Of a stretch of DNA of 64,000 nt, positions 35,634 to 45,084 are shown piece by piece. Source of the stretch: Bacillota bacterium (GTDB lineage: Bacteria > Bacillota > Bacilli > Alicyclobacillales > SLC66); assembly GCA_021805735.1 (NCBI GenBank), contig JAJZEE010000001.1, forward strand, positions 1 to 64,000. Direction: 5' to 3'. The stretch's first letter is position 1, and the number at the start of each line of letters is the position of its first letter. The translations under genes were made by a program, and so were the position numbers. The notes under the pieces are model-generated. The model was not told the origin of the DNA, ran no database searches, and saw nothing but the letters and a program-made list of their open reading frames with translations.

Positions 35634-36419
35634 ATGGCGGAGATGAAGAAACTAGCGCTGATAGGTCTTGCAGTCCTTCTGACGGCGTCATACATGTCAG
35701 GTCAGACATTTGCAAGGGCTATACGGCCAGGCCCGGGGCGTACGACCGCGTTTCTGACGCAGGCATTCGTCGCCACGCACAGTCGGTTGACTGGCTTTGA
35801 AGTGCACGACTGGTCGACCCTCTATGACGGGTTCTCTTCAGTGGCCGCCCTGACGCGGAACTCGAAACGGCTGGCGCAAAAGATGGACATCGCTTCAGCG
35901 CGCCTGTACACGCATAACGGCCTGCACGATCACGTAGCCATGTGGACGGGGGTCTTCGCTGTCGGAACACAGAAAAGCCCCATGCAGGCAACGGTGGAAA
36001 TGGCCAGTATGTCGTTCCCTGACGCGCCGGCGCAAACGGTGCTCATCTTGCGGCTCCTGGCAAAAAGCGCCACTTATCAGGATTTTGCGGCGGCCTATCG
36101 GACCGTTCAAACGACCGCCGATTCCGCCGGAGGCAGCGCAGTGGTTAACGCAACACTCTTCGGTGTTTTGCCCGGACTCCTGAACACCGCGCAGCGGGGA
36201 GCGGTCGTTCGCGAAGCGTATGCGGCGGCGCGCGCGCGACCGCTTCAGACGATGGTCTATACATACACCACGAGTGTCGCGGGATATGCAGTCAGCGGCG
36301 GGCGCTCCGTGCTCGCGGGAAGGCAACCCGTCAACCTGCAGGTGGCTTTGCATGAAAATAGTTACAGCCAAAGCACGAGGGTACTTGTGGGAAGTCCTAT
36401 TATCACGGTAGAATACTAG
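35634..36419 (+). CDS. YwmB family (TATA-box-binding-like fold) secreted protein
   Basis: Signal peptide, neighbourhood ywzB-ywmB-murA; weak motif support. Confidence 0.6.
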   Translation: MAEMKKLALIGLAVLLTASYMSGQTFARAIRPGPGRTTAFLTQAFVATHSRLTGFEVHDWSTLYDGFSSVAALTRNSKRLAQKMDIASARLYTHNGLHDHVAMWTGVFAVGTQKSPMQATVEMASMSFPDAPAQTVLILRLLAKSATYQDFAAAYRTVQTTADSAGGSAVVNATLFGVLPGLLNTAQRGAVVREAYAAARARPLQTMVYTYTTSVAGYAVSGGRSVLAGRQPVNLQVALHENSYSQSTRVLVGSPIITVEY

Positions 36420-36478
36420 CATTACGTGTCGTATACATGGAGTGTACGAGCACGCGAGCGCCTATGGAGGTACTACGA

Positions 36479-37774
36479 GTGGCTACAATCAAGATTCATG
36501 GAGGCTATCGCCTCGCGGGTACCGTTCGGGTTGACGGCGCAAAAAACGCCGTGTTGCCGATTATGGCGGCGTCTCTGCTTGCGGAAACGGGAGAGACCTG
36601 CATTGAAGAAGTGCCATATTTGACCGATATTGAGAATCTCGCCGATGTAGTCCGCAGTCTCGGAGCGCGGGCAGAACTCTCCCATAATGGAAGTCTGAAA
36701 CTGTCAGCGGAACGGCTGACAACCACGACTGCCCCCTATGAGCTGGTTCGCAAGATGCGCGCGTCGTTTTGGGTGGCGGGACCGCTGCTGGCCCGCACAG
36801 GCCACTTCCGGGTGCCGCTTCCGGGCGGATGCAACATCGGCGAGAGACCGGTCGATCAACATATAAAGGGTTTCGAAGCCTTAGGTGCGCACGTTGCGAT
36901 AGAACACGGTTACGTTGAAGGCTATGTGAAAGATCGCCTGCGCGGCGCGCGGGTCTATCTGGACATCGTCAGCGTCGGAGCCACGATCAACACCATGATG
37001 GCCGCCACGCTGGCCGAAGGGCAGACTCTGATTGAAAACGCGGCGAAAGAGCCCGAGATTGTCGATCTGGCCAACTATCTGAACGCCATGGGCGCCAAAG
37101 TTCGCGGCGCCGGAACTGACGTCATCCGCATCGAGGGCGTCAAGTGTCTGCACGGCGCCGCGCACACTGTCATTCCAGACCGCATTGAAGCGGGCACATA
37201 CATGCTTGCGGCTGCCATCACGCGCGGCGATGTGTTTGTAGAAGGAGCGATCTACAATCATCTGAGCTCCCTGTGCGCCAAACTTCGGGAAGCGGGCGTC
37301 ACCGTCGAGGATGACATCAGCGGCATACGTGTGCGCGCGGACGGACCACTGCACCCGATCGATGTCAAAACTCTGCCGCACCCAGGGTTCCCCACGGATC
37401 TCCAGGCGCAGATGCTCGCCTTGCTGACCACCATCGAAGGCGTAAGCATCGTGACTGAGACGCTCTATGAGAATCGCTTCCTGCATGTGGCCGAACTTCG
37501 GCGCATGGGTGTGGATGTGAAGCTGGAAGGGCGAAGCGCGATCGTGGAAGGGGTGTCCAACCTGACGGGGGCGCGTGTAAACGCGACTGATCTCCGAGCG
37601 GGAGCGGCTCTTGTGCTGGCGGGTCTGGCAGCGAACGGCGAGACTGTAGTCACAGGTCTGGAGCATCTCGATCGCGGCTATGGCGACCTTGTCAGTAAAC
37701 TTCGACAGTTGGGCGGGTATATCGTGCGCACCGATGAGGCGCAACCGCCACTGCGGTTGGTCACCGCAAACTAG
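36479..37774 (+). CDS. murA: UDP-N-acetylglucosamine 1-carboxyvinyltransferase
   Basis: [47 protein letters not shown] (active-site Cys), [20 protein letters not shown] start 36479. Confidence 0.97.
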   Translation: MATIKIHGGYRLAGTVRVDGAKNAVLPIMAASLLAETGETCIEEVPYLTDIENLADVVRSLGARAELSHNGSLKLSAERLTTTTAPYELVRKMRASFWVAGPLLARTGHFRVPLPGGCNIGERPVDQHIKGFEALGAHVAIEHGYVEGYVKDRLRGARVYLDIVSVGATINTMMAATLAEGQTLIENAAKEPEIVDLANYLNAMGAKVRGAGTDVIRIEGVKCLHGAAHTVIPDRIEAGTYMLAAAITRGDVFVEGAIYNHLSSLCAKLREAGVTVEDDISGIRVRADGPLHPIDVKTLPHPGFPTDLQAQMLALLTTIEGVSIVTETLYENRFLHVAELRRMGVDVKLEGRSAIVEGVSNLTGARVNATDLRAGAALVLAGLAANGETVVTGLEHLDRGYGDLVSKLRQLGGYIVRTDEAQPPLRLVTAN

Positions 37775-37808
37775 CTGGATCATAGCGTGTTCTCCCGCTG
37801 CAACAGTG

Positions 37809-37865
37809 AACGCAACAAAGGACGCTCCCATCGGCCAGGTCGACGGGAGCGTCCTTTGTTGCGTT
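37809..37865. repeat. 21-bp perfect inverted repeat downstream of murA
   Basis: AACGCAACAAAGGACGCTCCC (37809-37829) / GGGAGCGTCCTTTGTTGCGTT (37845-37865), 15-nt loop. Confidence 0.9.
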
Positions 37866-38004
37866 GTCGGCGCAGACTGGGCGGCCTGTGCAGAACTCGG
37901 GAAGTTTGCAGGAACGGGGTATGATCAGCGATGCAGGCGGGGGGTCAACTGTCGAGAAGTTGTGTTTGGCGCGCTTCTCAACTTTGGAAGCGCAACGAGT
38001 TCGC

Positions 38005-38352
38005 TCAGTTCGACAATTCCTTCCGAAGCCGCTCCACTTCTTCGACGGACAACCCGGTGTAGCGCGCGATTCGTTCGATATCCAAGCCATCTGTCAACAT
38101 TGCCCTTGCCGTGGCTTCCGCCTTCTTCGCTTCGCCTTCCTCACGGCCTTCCTCATACAATTCCTGCGCGATCCTGGACACCGGTCTCAGCTCCTTTCTC
38201 AGTCGTTCCCGCAAATCGATCCGCAAGGTGTTTGCCGGAAGCTCCGTCGGCAACGGATCGGTCAACTCCACTCCGTATACCGCAATGGACTCCAAGGCGC
38301 CGCCGGACAGGGACTTTGTGAGAGCCTTCATCAGCGTGCCCTGCTGCGCCAT
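38005..38352 (-). CDS. small protein resembling C-terminal part of Rpn-type (PD-(D/E)XK) recombination-promoting nuclease / transposase-like family
   Basis: RIAQELYEEGREEGEAKKAEATARAMLTDGLDIERIARYTGLSVEEVERLRKELS tail; ATG at 38352 preceded by AGAGGTGACACG. Confidence 0.55.
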   Translation of the reverse strand: MAQQGTLMKALTKSLSGGALESIAVYGVELTDPLPTELPANTLRIDLRERLRKELRPVSRIAQELYEEGREEGEAKKAEATARAMLTDGLDIERIARYTGLSVEEVERLRKELSN

Positions 38353-38541
38353 CGTGTCACCTCTTTGACTGAAGTATATCGCGCTTGCCTCCGGCTGCCA
38401 ATCACTGTATTGTATGACCGCGTTCGACAACGGCTAAAATTCGACAGCTCCGGCCACACTAACCCCATACAGACGTGTGCGGCGAACGGTGCAGAGCGCA
38501 CGTTCATCGCGGAAAGTCACAGCGTACGAGGGTGAGTGTCG

Positions 38542-38712
38542 GTGTTCCGAGTGACAGATTTTTTGACGTCCTACTGGGAAATGGTGAAAAAAGGGGTGAT
38601 CATGACCGAGTATCCGGAACTGCTGGAATCGCTCTATCCGCCGCCTGCGACCGAAGCGGCGGTTGAAAGTCTGCCTGAGGAGCTTGCGGCGCCGCCAGAA
38701 GGCTCTCCCTGA
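38542..38712 (+). CDS. possible small ORF (56 aa) upstream of spoIIQ
   Basis: GTG start, MFRVTDFLTSYWEMVKKGVIMTEYPELLESLYPPPATEAAVESLPEELAAPPEGSP; below ORF-track cutoff. Confidence 0.35.
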   Translation: MFRVTDFLTSYWEMVKKGVIMTEYPELLESLYPPPATEAAVESLPEELAAPPEGSP

Positions 38713-38825
38713 TAGACATCTATAAAAACAAAACCGAAAATCATCAACGCGAACATCCCTATTTTTGGACAAACTTGTTTAAGGCTACCTCATTTTGGCG
38801 AGACTGCGAAATGAGGTGATTAACA

Positions 38826-39533
38826 GTGAATAATGAAGAAGACAAACAGCAACAAGGCGCTGATACGCAGACTGGTCAGACGCCTGACGATGCAGTAAAG
38901 AAACGCGGATGGAGGGCGTTATTTGCCAAGCGATGGGCGTTTCCCGCTTTATACCTCACCGCTGCGGCACTCATTATCGCCCTCATGTATGGACAGGCCA
39001 ACCGTCTGATCAACCTGGGCGGAAGCGCTACTGCGGCGCCAACATCCTCGCCGACCGCAGTGACCGCCGCGTCCCCGTCGTGGATATGGCCAATCGCGTC
39101 CGACGCTGCCGGAGTCAGGGTGCTGCGCGGCTACTACGACATGAACGCGAAGGGGGCGACAATCGCAACACTCGCCTCAGATCTGGTGCACTACGACAAC
39201 AGTTACCAGGGATCGACCGGTTATGATCTTGGCATGCAAAACGGCAACCGGGCGTTTGGAGTCGTTGCCGCGACTTCCGGAGCTGTGACGGATGTCAGGA
39301 ACAGTCCGGTCATGGGGCAGACAGTGGTCGTTTCCTCCGCCAACGGCTATTCGGAACTCTACCAATCGCTTGGGGCTGTCGATGTCAAAGTCGGGCAACA
39401 CGTGTTGCAAGGGCAGGAAATCGGAGCGAGCGGATACAATCAGAAGGAGGCCAATCTGGGCAACCATCTCTTCTTCGCGGTCCAAAAGAATGGATCCGCG
39501 GTAGATCCAGGGAGTGTTCTTCCAAAGGCCTGA
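38826..39533 (+). CDS. spoIIQ: SpoIIQ-like M23 (LytM-fold) sporulation protein
   Basis: N-terminal TM, LytM-like domain, directly upstream of spoIIID and mbl. Confidence 0.8.
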   Translation: MNNEEDKQQQGADTQTGQTPDDAVKKRGWRALFAKRWAFPALYLTAAALIIALMYGQANRLINLGGSATAAPTSSPTAVTAASPSWIWPIASDAAGVRVLRGYYDMNAKGATIATLASDLVHYDNSYQGSTGYDLGMQNGNRAFGVVAATSGAVTDVRNSPVMGQTVVVSSANGYSELYQSLGAVDVKVGQHVLQGQEIGASGYNQKEANLGNHLFFAVQKNGSAVDPGSVLPKA

Positions 39534-39588
39534 TCATAGACGAAGGCGTTCCCGTCTGAGATCTAGCAAGCGATCTTCACTGTTGCCC

Positions 39589-39620
39589 AAAGCTGCTTCG
39601 TAGAAAGAAGCAGCTTTTTC
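39589..39620 (+). terminator. intrinsic terminator after spoIIQ
   Basis: AAAGCTGCTTC-GTAGAAA-GAAGCAGCTTT followed by TTC. Confidence 0.85.
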
Positions 39621-39771
39621 TATGCTATCAAAATAACGTGATAGAGCGAGTCAGGACGAGCAAAGTGATGAAAATGCGCCTCAATGTAGCCAAATTGCCC
39701 GATCTTGGCATATGGCGATGCACCCCTCATATACTGTAGCAGACTTGCGAAACACTTGGGGAGGCGAGGGT

Positions 39772-40080
39772 GTGCATGACTACATTAAGGAGAGAACGCT
39801 GAAAATCGGCGAATATATCGTCGAAACCCGCAACACGGTAAGGACGATCGCGCGAGAGTTTGGCGTCTCGAAAAGCACCGTGCATAAGGACCTGACTGAG
39901 CGACTGCCTGAGATCAACCCCGACCTCGCAAACCGCGTCAAAGAGATCCTTGAATACCACAAGTCGATCAGGCATTTGCGCGGTGGCGAGGCAACGAAGG
40001 AAAAATACAGAAAGGATGAACCGAAACGCAATCTGACAAAAAATCTGGCAGTGGGTAGAGGATTTGGTGTCCGAGTGTAG
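39772..40080 (+). CDS. spoIIID: stage III sporulation transcriptional regulator SpoIIID
   Basis: MHDYIKERTLKIGEYIVETRNTVRTIAREFGVSKSTVHKDLTERLPEINP; GTG start at 39772. Confidence 0.96.
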   Translation: MHDYIKERTLKIGEYIVETRNTVRTIAREFGVSKSTVHKDLTERLPEINPDLANRVKEILEYHKSIRHLRGGEATKEKYRKDEPKRNLTKNLAVGRGFGVRV

Positions 40081-40174
40081 AACAAAGATAGAAGCACTAT
40101 CTCGGTGTTGCTATCCCGTCGAGATGCGTGCCTAGGGGTGTTCGTCCTAGTTTCTCGACAGAGAGGTCTAACGG

Positions 40175-41194
40175 ATGTTTAGCAAGGATATTGGTGTTGA
40201 TTTAGGCACGGCTAATGTTCTGGTTCATGTTCGCGGCAAGGGAATCGTTCTCAACGAGCCTTCGGTAGTGGCAATCGAGAGTCAAACCAGGCGCGTTGTC
40301 GCAGTCGGCGAGGAAGCCCGGCGCATGCTGGGGCGCACTCCCGGCAACATCGTCGCCATCAGACCGCTGCGAGAGGGTGTGATCGCCGACTTTGAAATCA
40401 CGGAGATTATGCTGAAACACTTTATCGCAAAGACGATTGGCAAGGGTCTTTTGTCTCAGCCTCGGGTAGCTGTCTGCATTCCGGCAGGCATTACCTCAGT
40501 GGAGCAAAAGGCGGTGCGCCAGGCGACGGAAGCGGCGGGTGCGAGGCACGTCTATCTGATCGAAGAGCCGAAGGCGGCGGCGATCGGAGCTGGGATCGAT
40601 ATCACGCAGCCCAGTGGGAGTATGGTGGTCGATATTGGCGGAGGTACGACGGATGTCGCTGTCTTGTCGCTTGGAGACGTCGTCACCGCCTCTTCTATTC
40701 GAGTGGCAGGGGACAAGTTCGATGAAGCGATCATCCGATATATAAAGCGTAATCACAACTTGCTGATCGGCGAGCGAACAGCCGAAGATATAAAGATTCG
40801 AGTTGTTTCCGTGTTGCGCGACGGTCGAAGGGAAGAGATTGACGTGCGCGGCCGTGACATGGTGACCGGGCTGCCAAAAACCGTCTTGATCAAAACCGAA
40901 GAGATGGCCGTCGCTCTGGAGGAATCCGCGTACGCCATCGTTGCGGCGGCAAAGGCGGTGTTGGAACGCACATCCCCCGAACTGGCAGCGGACATATTTG
41001 ACAAGGGTATTATTTTGACAGGCGGGGGCGCGTTGCTAAATGGAATGGACAAGCTCCTCATGGCGGAGCTTCAGGTGCCGGTGCACATCGCCGATGATCC
41101 CATGACGTGCGTGGCGCGAGGCACTGGCGCATTTTTGGAAAACATCGACAAGTGGGGCCGCCCGCCCGTCAAATCTCAGCGCAATCGCGCGTAG
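40175..41194 (+). CDS. mbl: rod shape-determining protein, MreB/Mbl family
   Basis: DLGTANVLVHVRGKGIVLNEPSVVA, VDIGGGTTDVAVLSLG, ILTGGGALLNGMDKLL; spoIIID-mbl-flhO order. Confidence 0.95.
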   Translation: MFSKDIGVDLGTANVLVHVRGKGIVLNEPSVVAIESQTRRVVAVGEEARRMLGRTPGNIVAIRPLREGVIADFEITEIMLKHFIAKTIGKGLLSQPRVAVCIPAGITSVEQKAVRQATEAAGARHVYLIEEPKAAAIGAGIDITQPSGSMVVDIGGGTTDVAVLSLGDVVTASSIRVAGDKFDEAIIRYIKRNHNLLIGERTAEDIKIRVVSVLRDGRREEIDVRGRDMVTGLPKTVLIKTEEMAVALEESAYAIVAAAKAVLERTSPELAADIFDKGIILTGGGALLNGMDKLLMAELQVPVHIADDPMTCVARGTGAFLENIDKWGRPPVKSQRNRA

Positions 41195-41209
41195 GATGTG
41201 TAGGGAACT

Positions 41210-42427
41210 ATGGATGGATTGTCGGCCACGGGCGCTGGTCTGGTATCCGATCAGCGATTGCAGCAAGTGATCATGAACAACATCTCCAATCTGGGTACGC
41301 CCGGTTTCAAGAATGCGAGCGGACAACTGATGGCGTTTCCGGAGCAACTCCTGCAGCGCTATCAGTACGGTTCGAACGGAGCCGGCGCGGTTCCGCTCGG
41401 AACTGTCAACCCTGGCGTGCTGTTTCAGGAGACTGTGCCAAACTTTTCCCAAGGACTGATTCAACAGACAGGTCAGCCGCTTGATCTCGCCATCGAGGAT
41501 CCACTCAATCCCGGCGTATCGGTGTACGCCTTGACGGCGCAGGGGGGAGCGCCCGGCAAGACTGCCGCCGCTCCAGCCATGGTGTCGACGCTGTCGCTCG
41601 TCGTCGGGCGCGGCGGCGTAATCGAGACAGCGCAGGGCGCTCCCGTGCTGCCCGTGAACGCTTCGGGCGCGCCGATCGCCGATGCGCGCGTCGTCGTGAA
41701 TCCACAGTATAAAGGCGTTACCCTGTTTGGCGAAGCCGGCAGTCCGGTCATTGATGCAAAAGGAAACTCCTCCTATATCATTGTGGGACCGCAAGGCAAA
41801 CCCATCCCGCTGCAACAAGGAATGCCGGGCGCCTATTTTCCGGTTTCCAGTTCGCAAACCGGTGGCGTGCACTCATTTTTTGCTGTTGCCAACGTGGACG
41901 CGCAAGGGCGTCAGTCGGTGGCGCTCACGAGGGACGGTCAGTTGCATGTCGGCCCCAACGGTTTTTTGTACGACGCCGTATCACAGCGTCTGCTGGGTGT
42001 CAACGCGCAGGGCGCGCCAATCCTCAACTCAGCCGTCAAGCTTAACCCGCTATATCAGGGCAGCAGCTACTTTGGTCCGAACGGCGCACCGCTTCGCGAT
42101 GCAGCGGGCCAACTCTCCTATACGGTCGTTCAGGCAAACGGCGCGCCCCTGCCGACGGCTTCCTTTCATACGGTGGCCACTGCGGTGAGCACGCTGCAGC
42201 CGTTGGGCGGCACGACCTTCTTGCCGACTGCGCAAACCGCGTTTGTGAAAAGCGGGGCGGTCATCCAGACGGGCGCTCTGGAGTCTTCAAACGCCAACAG
42301 CACGCAAAACACGATCGACATGCTTTCTGTGTACCGCAACTACCAGGCTAACCAGATCATGGCGCAAACGATTGATTCCACGCTGAAACTGGCAGTCACC
42401 CAGGTCGGCGTCGTGACGGGGCTATAG
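41210..42427 (+). CDS. flhO: flagellar hook-basal body protein (FlhO-like, rod FlgF/FlgG family) with internal duplication
   Basis: N-terminus VSDQRLQQVIMNNISNLGTPGFKN, C-terminus SNANSTQNTIDMLSVYRNYQANQIMAQTIDSTLKLAV. Confidence 0.9.
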   Translation: MDGLSATGAGLVSDQRLQQVIMNNISNLGTPGFKNASGQLMAFPEQLLQRYQYGSNGAGAVPLGTVNPGVLFQETVPNFSQGLIQQTGQPLDLAIEDPLNPGVSVYALTAQGGAPGKTAAAPAMVSTLSLVVGRGGVIETAQGAPVLPVNASGAPIADARVVVNPQYKGVTLFGEAGSPVIDAKGNSSYIIVGPQGKPIPLQQGMPGAYFPVSSSQTGGVHSFFAVANVDAQGRQSVALTRDGQLHVGPNGFLYDAVSQRLLGVNAQGAPILNSAVKLNPLYQGSSYFGPNGAPLRDAAGQLSYTVVQANGAPLPTASFHTVATAVSTLQPLGGTTFLPTAQTAFVKSGAVIQTGALESSNANSTQNTIDMLSVYRNYQANQIMAQTIDSTLKLAVTQVGVVTGL

Positions 42428-42499
42428 CGCCGTCAGTGAGATCGGTCTGAGGGAACTGTTGAGAGGAAAGGCACGACGCGAAGGGAGCCAGGCAGAGTC

Positions 42500-43324
42500 A
42501 TGTCGTTACTATCGGTGGCCGGTTCAGGGCTGCAAAGCCAGATGCAAAGTCTCGACGCCATTTCAAACAATATCGCCAACATGAACACGACCGGCTATGA
42601 AGCGACGGGCGTGTCGTTTGCGGACAGCCTGACGCAGGTGTATGGACAGGCGCCTGCAACGCAGGGTCTGCCAAACAGGCAATCGCCCATGGGCCTGTGG
42701 CTAGGCACAGGGGCGTATGCGATGCCGGGCATGCGTTCATTTACTGCGGGCAACTATGTGACAACGCACAATCCACTCGACATGGCGATACAGGGCGACG
42801 GCTTCTTTACGCTCTCGCTGCCGGGGGGCGCGACGGGTTACACGCGCGCCGGAGCTTTTGCGGCGAGCAACGATCCGCAAACGGGGCAGATGTACCTGAC
42901 CACGTCTGACGGCGCGCCTGTTCTGTCTGTGAACGGCAAGCCGATTAACCTGACGGGCGTCAATCTCGCCACACTGCACGTGTCGCCGGACGGGGTGCTG
43001 ACAGCCGACACAACCGCCGGGCAACCCCGCCGCATCGGCCAGTTGGCGCTCGCCTATATTGCCCATCCGGGAAGCGCTCTCGCGAGTCTCGGCGCGAATG
43101 TGTACCAGCTTAAGCCCGGCTTTGCCGCATCCTCAAACGCCGCCGGCGCGCCCTCTGTTCTTTCGGCCATCGGCCAGGTTCATGGCGGGATGCTGGAAAT
43201 GTCCAATGTCAACTTGACTACTCAGATGACCAACATGATTCAGACGCAACAGCGATATGATCTGGCAGCCAAGGCGGTAAGCATCGCCGATCAGATGATG
43301 GGGCTGGCAGCCACCATCAAGTAA
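42500..43324 (+). CDS. flhP: flagellar hook-basal body protein (FlhP/FlgG-like)
   Basis: SGLQSQMQSLDAISNNIANMNTTGYEATGVSF, LDMAIQGDGFF, EMSNVNLTTQMTNMIQTQQRYDLAAKAVSIAD. Confidence 0.92.
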   Translation: MSLLSVAGSGLQSQMQSLDAISNNIANMNTTGYEATGVSFADSLTQVYGQAPATQGLPNRQSPMGLWLGTGAYAMPGMRSFTAGNYVTTHNPLDMAIQGDGFFTLSLPGGATGYTRAGAFAASNDPQTGQMYLTTSDGAPVLSVNGKPINLTGVNLATLHVSPDGVLTADTTAGQPRRIGQLALAYIAHPGSALASLGANVYQLKPGFAASSNAAGAPSVLSAIGQVHGGMLEMSNVNLTTQMTNMIQTQQRYDLAAKAVSIADQMMGLAATIK

Positions 43325-43344
43325 GGCGGAATCGTACAGCAGGC

Positions 43345-43380
43345 GACGGAGCGGACAACCCAGGGGGTGTCCGCTCCGTC
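43345..43380. terminator. bidirectional stem-loop between flhP and convergent sigma factor gene
   Basis: GACGGAGCGGACA / TGTCCGCTCCGTC perfect 13-bp stem, 10-nt loop. Confidence 0.6.
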
Positions 43381-43482
43381 TGCATCCTGGCGCCGATGTC
43401 GCGTGGCCTTTGCGCCGACTGCATCCGCTTCACCGCCCGCCCGTTTCCGTGTGCAAGCTGGCGCCCATGTCGGATGCGCCTC

Positions 43483-44103
43483 CTACAGATCCTGTCGCGA
43501 CTTTCCACAGCCTACGGGAGTAGCGGCATCCGCCAACAAGGCGCGGTACAGCTTTTTGAGCGCTCGTTTGCGCCATGTCTTGACGGTTTCCTTTGACACT
43601 CCAAAGACAGCCGCGACTTCCTTTGTTGAGAAATCCCTCAGGACCGTCCATTCGACAGCGATTCGTTCACGCGGCGACAGGAGGTGAAACAGGTCGCTCC
43701 ATTCGGCTGTCTGATAGGAATGGTGCGCTTGCGCATCGACTGCGTTTGCGAGCAACAGGTCAATGTGGGCTCCGTTGTGGCGCCGGTCCGCGATCTCACG
43801 GCCCTGACGTGTTTCAGAGCGCCGTACGGCCGCGTAAACCCCCGCCCGCACCCGCAGTTTAGCGAAGTGGGCAAAGTACACCCCCTGTGTCGGGTCAAAC
43901 TCTCTGATCGCCCGCAGCAATGCTTCGTACCCGACTTGCTGGAGATCCTCGCGTTCCTGAACATGCTCGCGGTAGCGGCTGACGCTCGCCTGCACCAGCG
44001 GCGTGAAACGCTCGCACAGCGCCTGGCTGGCGAGTCGATCGCCGGCTTTTGCCAGGGCTGCAAGCCAGACGATGTGTTCGTGATCCGGGTTGTCTCTGTT
44101 CAT
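43483..44103 (-). CDS. sigma-70 family RNA polymerase sigma factor (regions 2 and 4)
   Basis: EDLQQVGYEALLRAIREFDPTQGVYFAHFAKLRVRAGVY region 2; LSPRERIAVEWTVLRDFSTKEVAAVFGVSKETVKTWRKRALKKL region 4. Confidence 0.88.
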   Translation of the reverse strand: MNRDNPDHEHIVWLAALAKAGDRLASQALCERFTPLVQASVSRYREHVQEREDLQQVGYEALLRAIREFDPTQGVYFAHFAKLRVRAGVYAAVRRSETRQGREIADRRHNGAHIDLLLANAVDAQAHHSYQTAEWSDLFHLLSPRERIAVEWTVLRDFSTKEVAAVFGVSKETVKTWRKRALKKLYRALLADAATPVGCGKSRQDL

Positions 44104-44357
44104 GCTGATTGATCCTTTCGGACCGGTCCCTGTGAGATTGCGCGCAAACGAATCATAGCGGCGGTCATTTCAGAGCGCAACACAATACTGAGGCATTTAT
44201 AAGACTTCGAATGGTGATCGTGATCACGAAATATACTCCATAAGGCAAAATAAAACCTGAATATATTTTATCTATTGTGTAAATCATGCGTAAATTATGC
44301 TAATATACGTCTATTAAAGTAACTGAGTAATTAGCGCGAAACCAGGAGGAATGAACC

Positions 44358-45053
44358 GTGGTGAAACATGTACTGCATCTGAGGGATGTCGCGGCGTTAG
44401 CGCCGTTCTATGAGGAGGGGAGAGGGTTGTGCTCAAGGGTTTACAAGACCGACGGACAGACTCTGGTTGATTCTCGGGGTCCACAACTGATTCTGCGCAG
44501 GCTTCTGCATTACGACGGGCTGGATTTTATCAAGTATCGAAAGGCGCAAGCCAGAGCTTCGCATGTCAGGCAACGCATGCCCATCGTGTGGCGCGGATAT
44601 GCCTTCATGACCTGCAAGATGCAGCGCGCCAGGGTGCGTGGCGACGAAGCATACGGATATATTCGGATCGATGCGGTCGCCGGGATTGGGGAAGAAGAAC
44701 GCCTGGGCGTCATCCTTCTAAAAAATGGTCAACGGTTGCCCACCGTGCAGAAGGCGGCGACGGTCGAGCGGTATCTGGCGAGTGGAGTCCTGGCGAGTTA
44801 TCGGGCCCAGGAAGCGGAATTTCGACCGGAGGAACAGTCGCTAAACGAGGTGCTGCGCGCCGCCGTCCTGCGCTCGGCGGCGGGGCGGTCAGCGACTGGG
44901 GAGCAGGGGAATGGGGCAACTCACGGGGGAGCGGGTCAGTCGGCGTTTTCCCTTGCGGTGTGGATGTTAGATACAGCCTTGCAGGAATTGCGAAAGCGCG
45001 ATGAGGTACAGGGCGTCGCAGAGCACATCCTCACACCCCGGCCTGAGGTGTAG
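44358..45053 (+). CDS. ComK-like competence transcription factor (candidate)
   Basis: N-terminal 160 aa resemble ComK in layout: LCSRVYKTDGQTLVDSRGPQLILRRLLHYDGLDFIKYRKAQARASHVRQRMPIVWR ... GYIRIDAVAGIGEEERLGVILLKNGQRLPTVQKAATVERYLASG; GGAGGAATGAACC RBS. Confidence 0.55.
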   Translation: MVKHVLHLRDVAALAPFYEEGRGLCSRVYKTDGQTLVDSRGPQLILRRLLHYDGLDFIKYRKAQARASHVRQRMPIVWRGYAFMTCKMQRARVRGDEAYGYIRIDAVAGIGEEERLGVILLKNGQRLPTVQKAATVERYLASGVLASYRAQEAEFRPEEQSLNEVLRAAVLRSAAGRSATGEQGNGATHGGAGQSAFSLAVWMLDTALQELRKRDEVQGVAEHILTPRPEV

Positions 45054-45084
45054 ATCCCGGTCATAGCGCGAAGGTTCGCAGTGG

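Noticed and set aside
36881-37831. 316-aa minus ORF antisense to murA
   Set aside because: Overlaps a confident murA CDS; no family resemblance.
37680-38535. Plus ORFs downstream of murA (37680-38321, 37864-38535)
   Set aside because: Cross a strong palindrome and the complement of the RBS-supported minus ORF 38005-38352; no domain signal.
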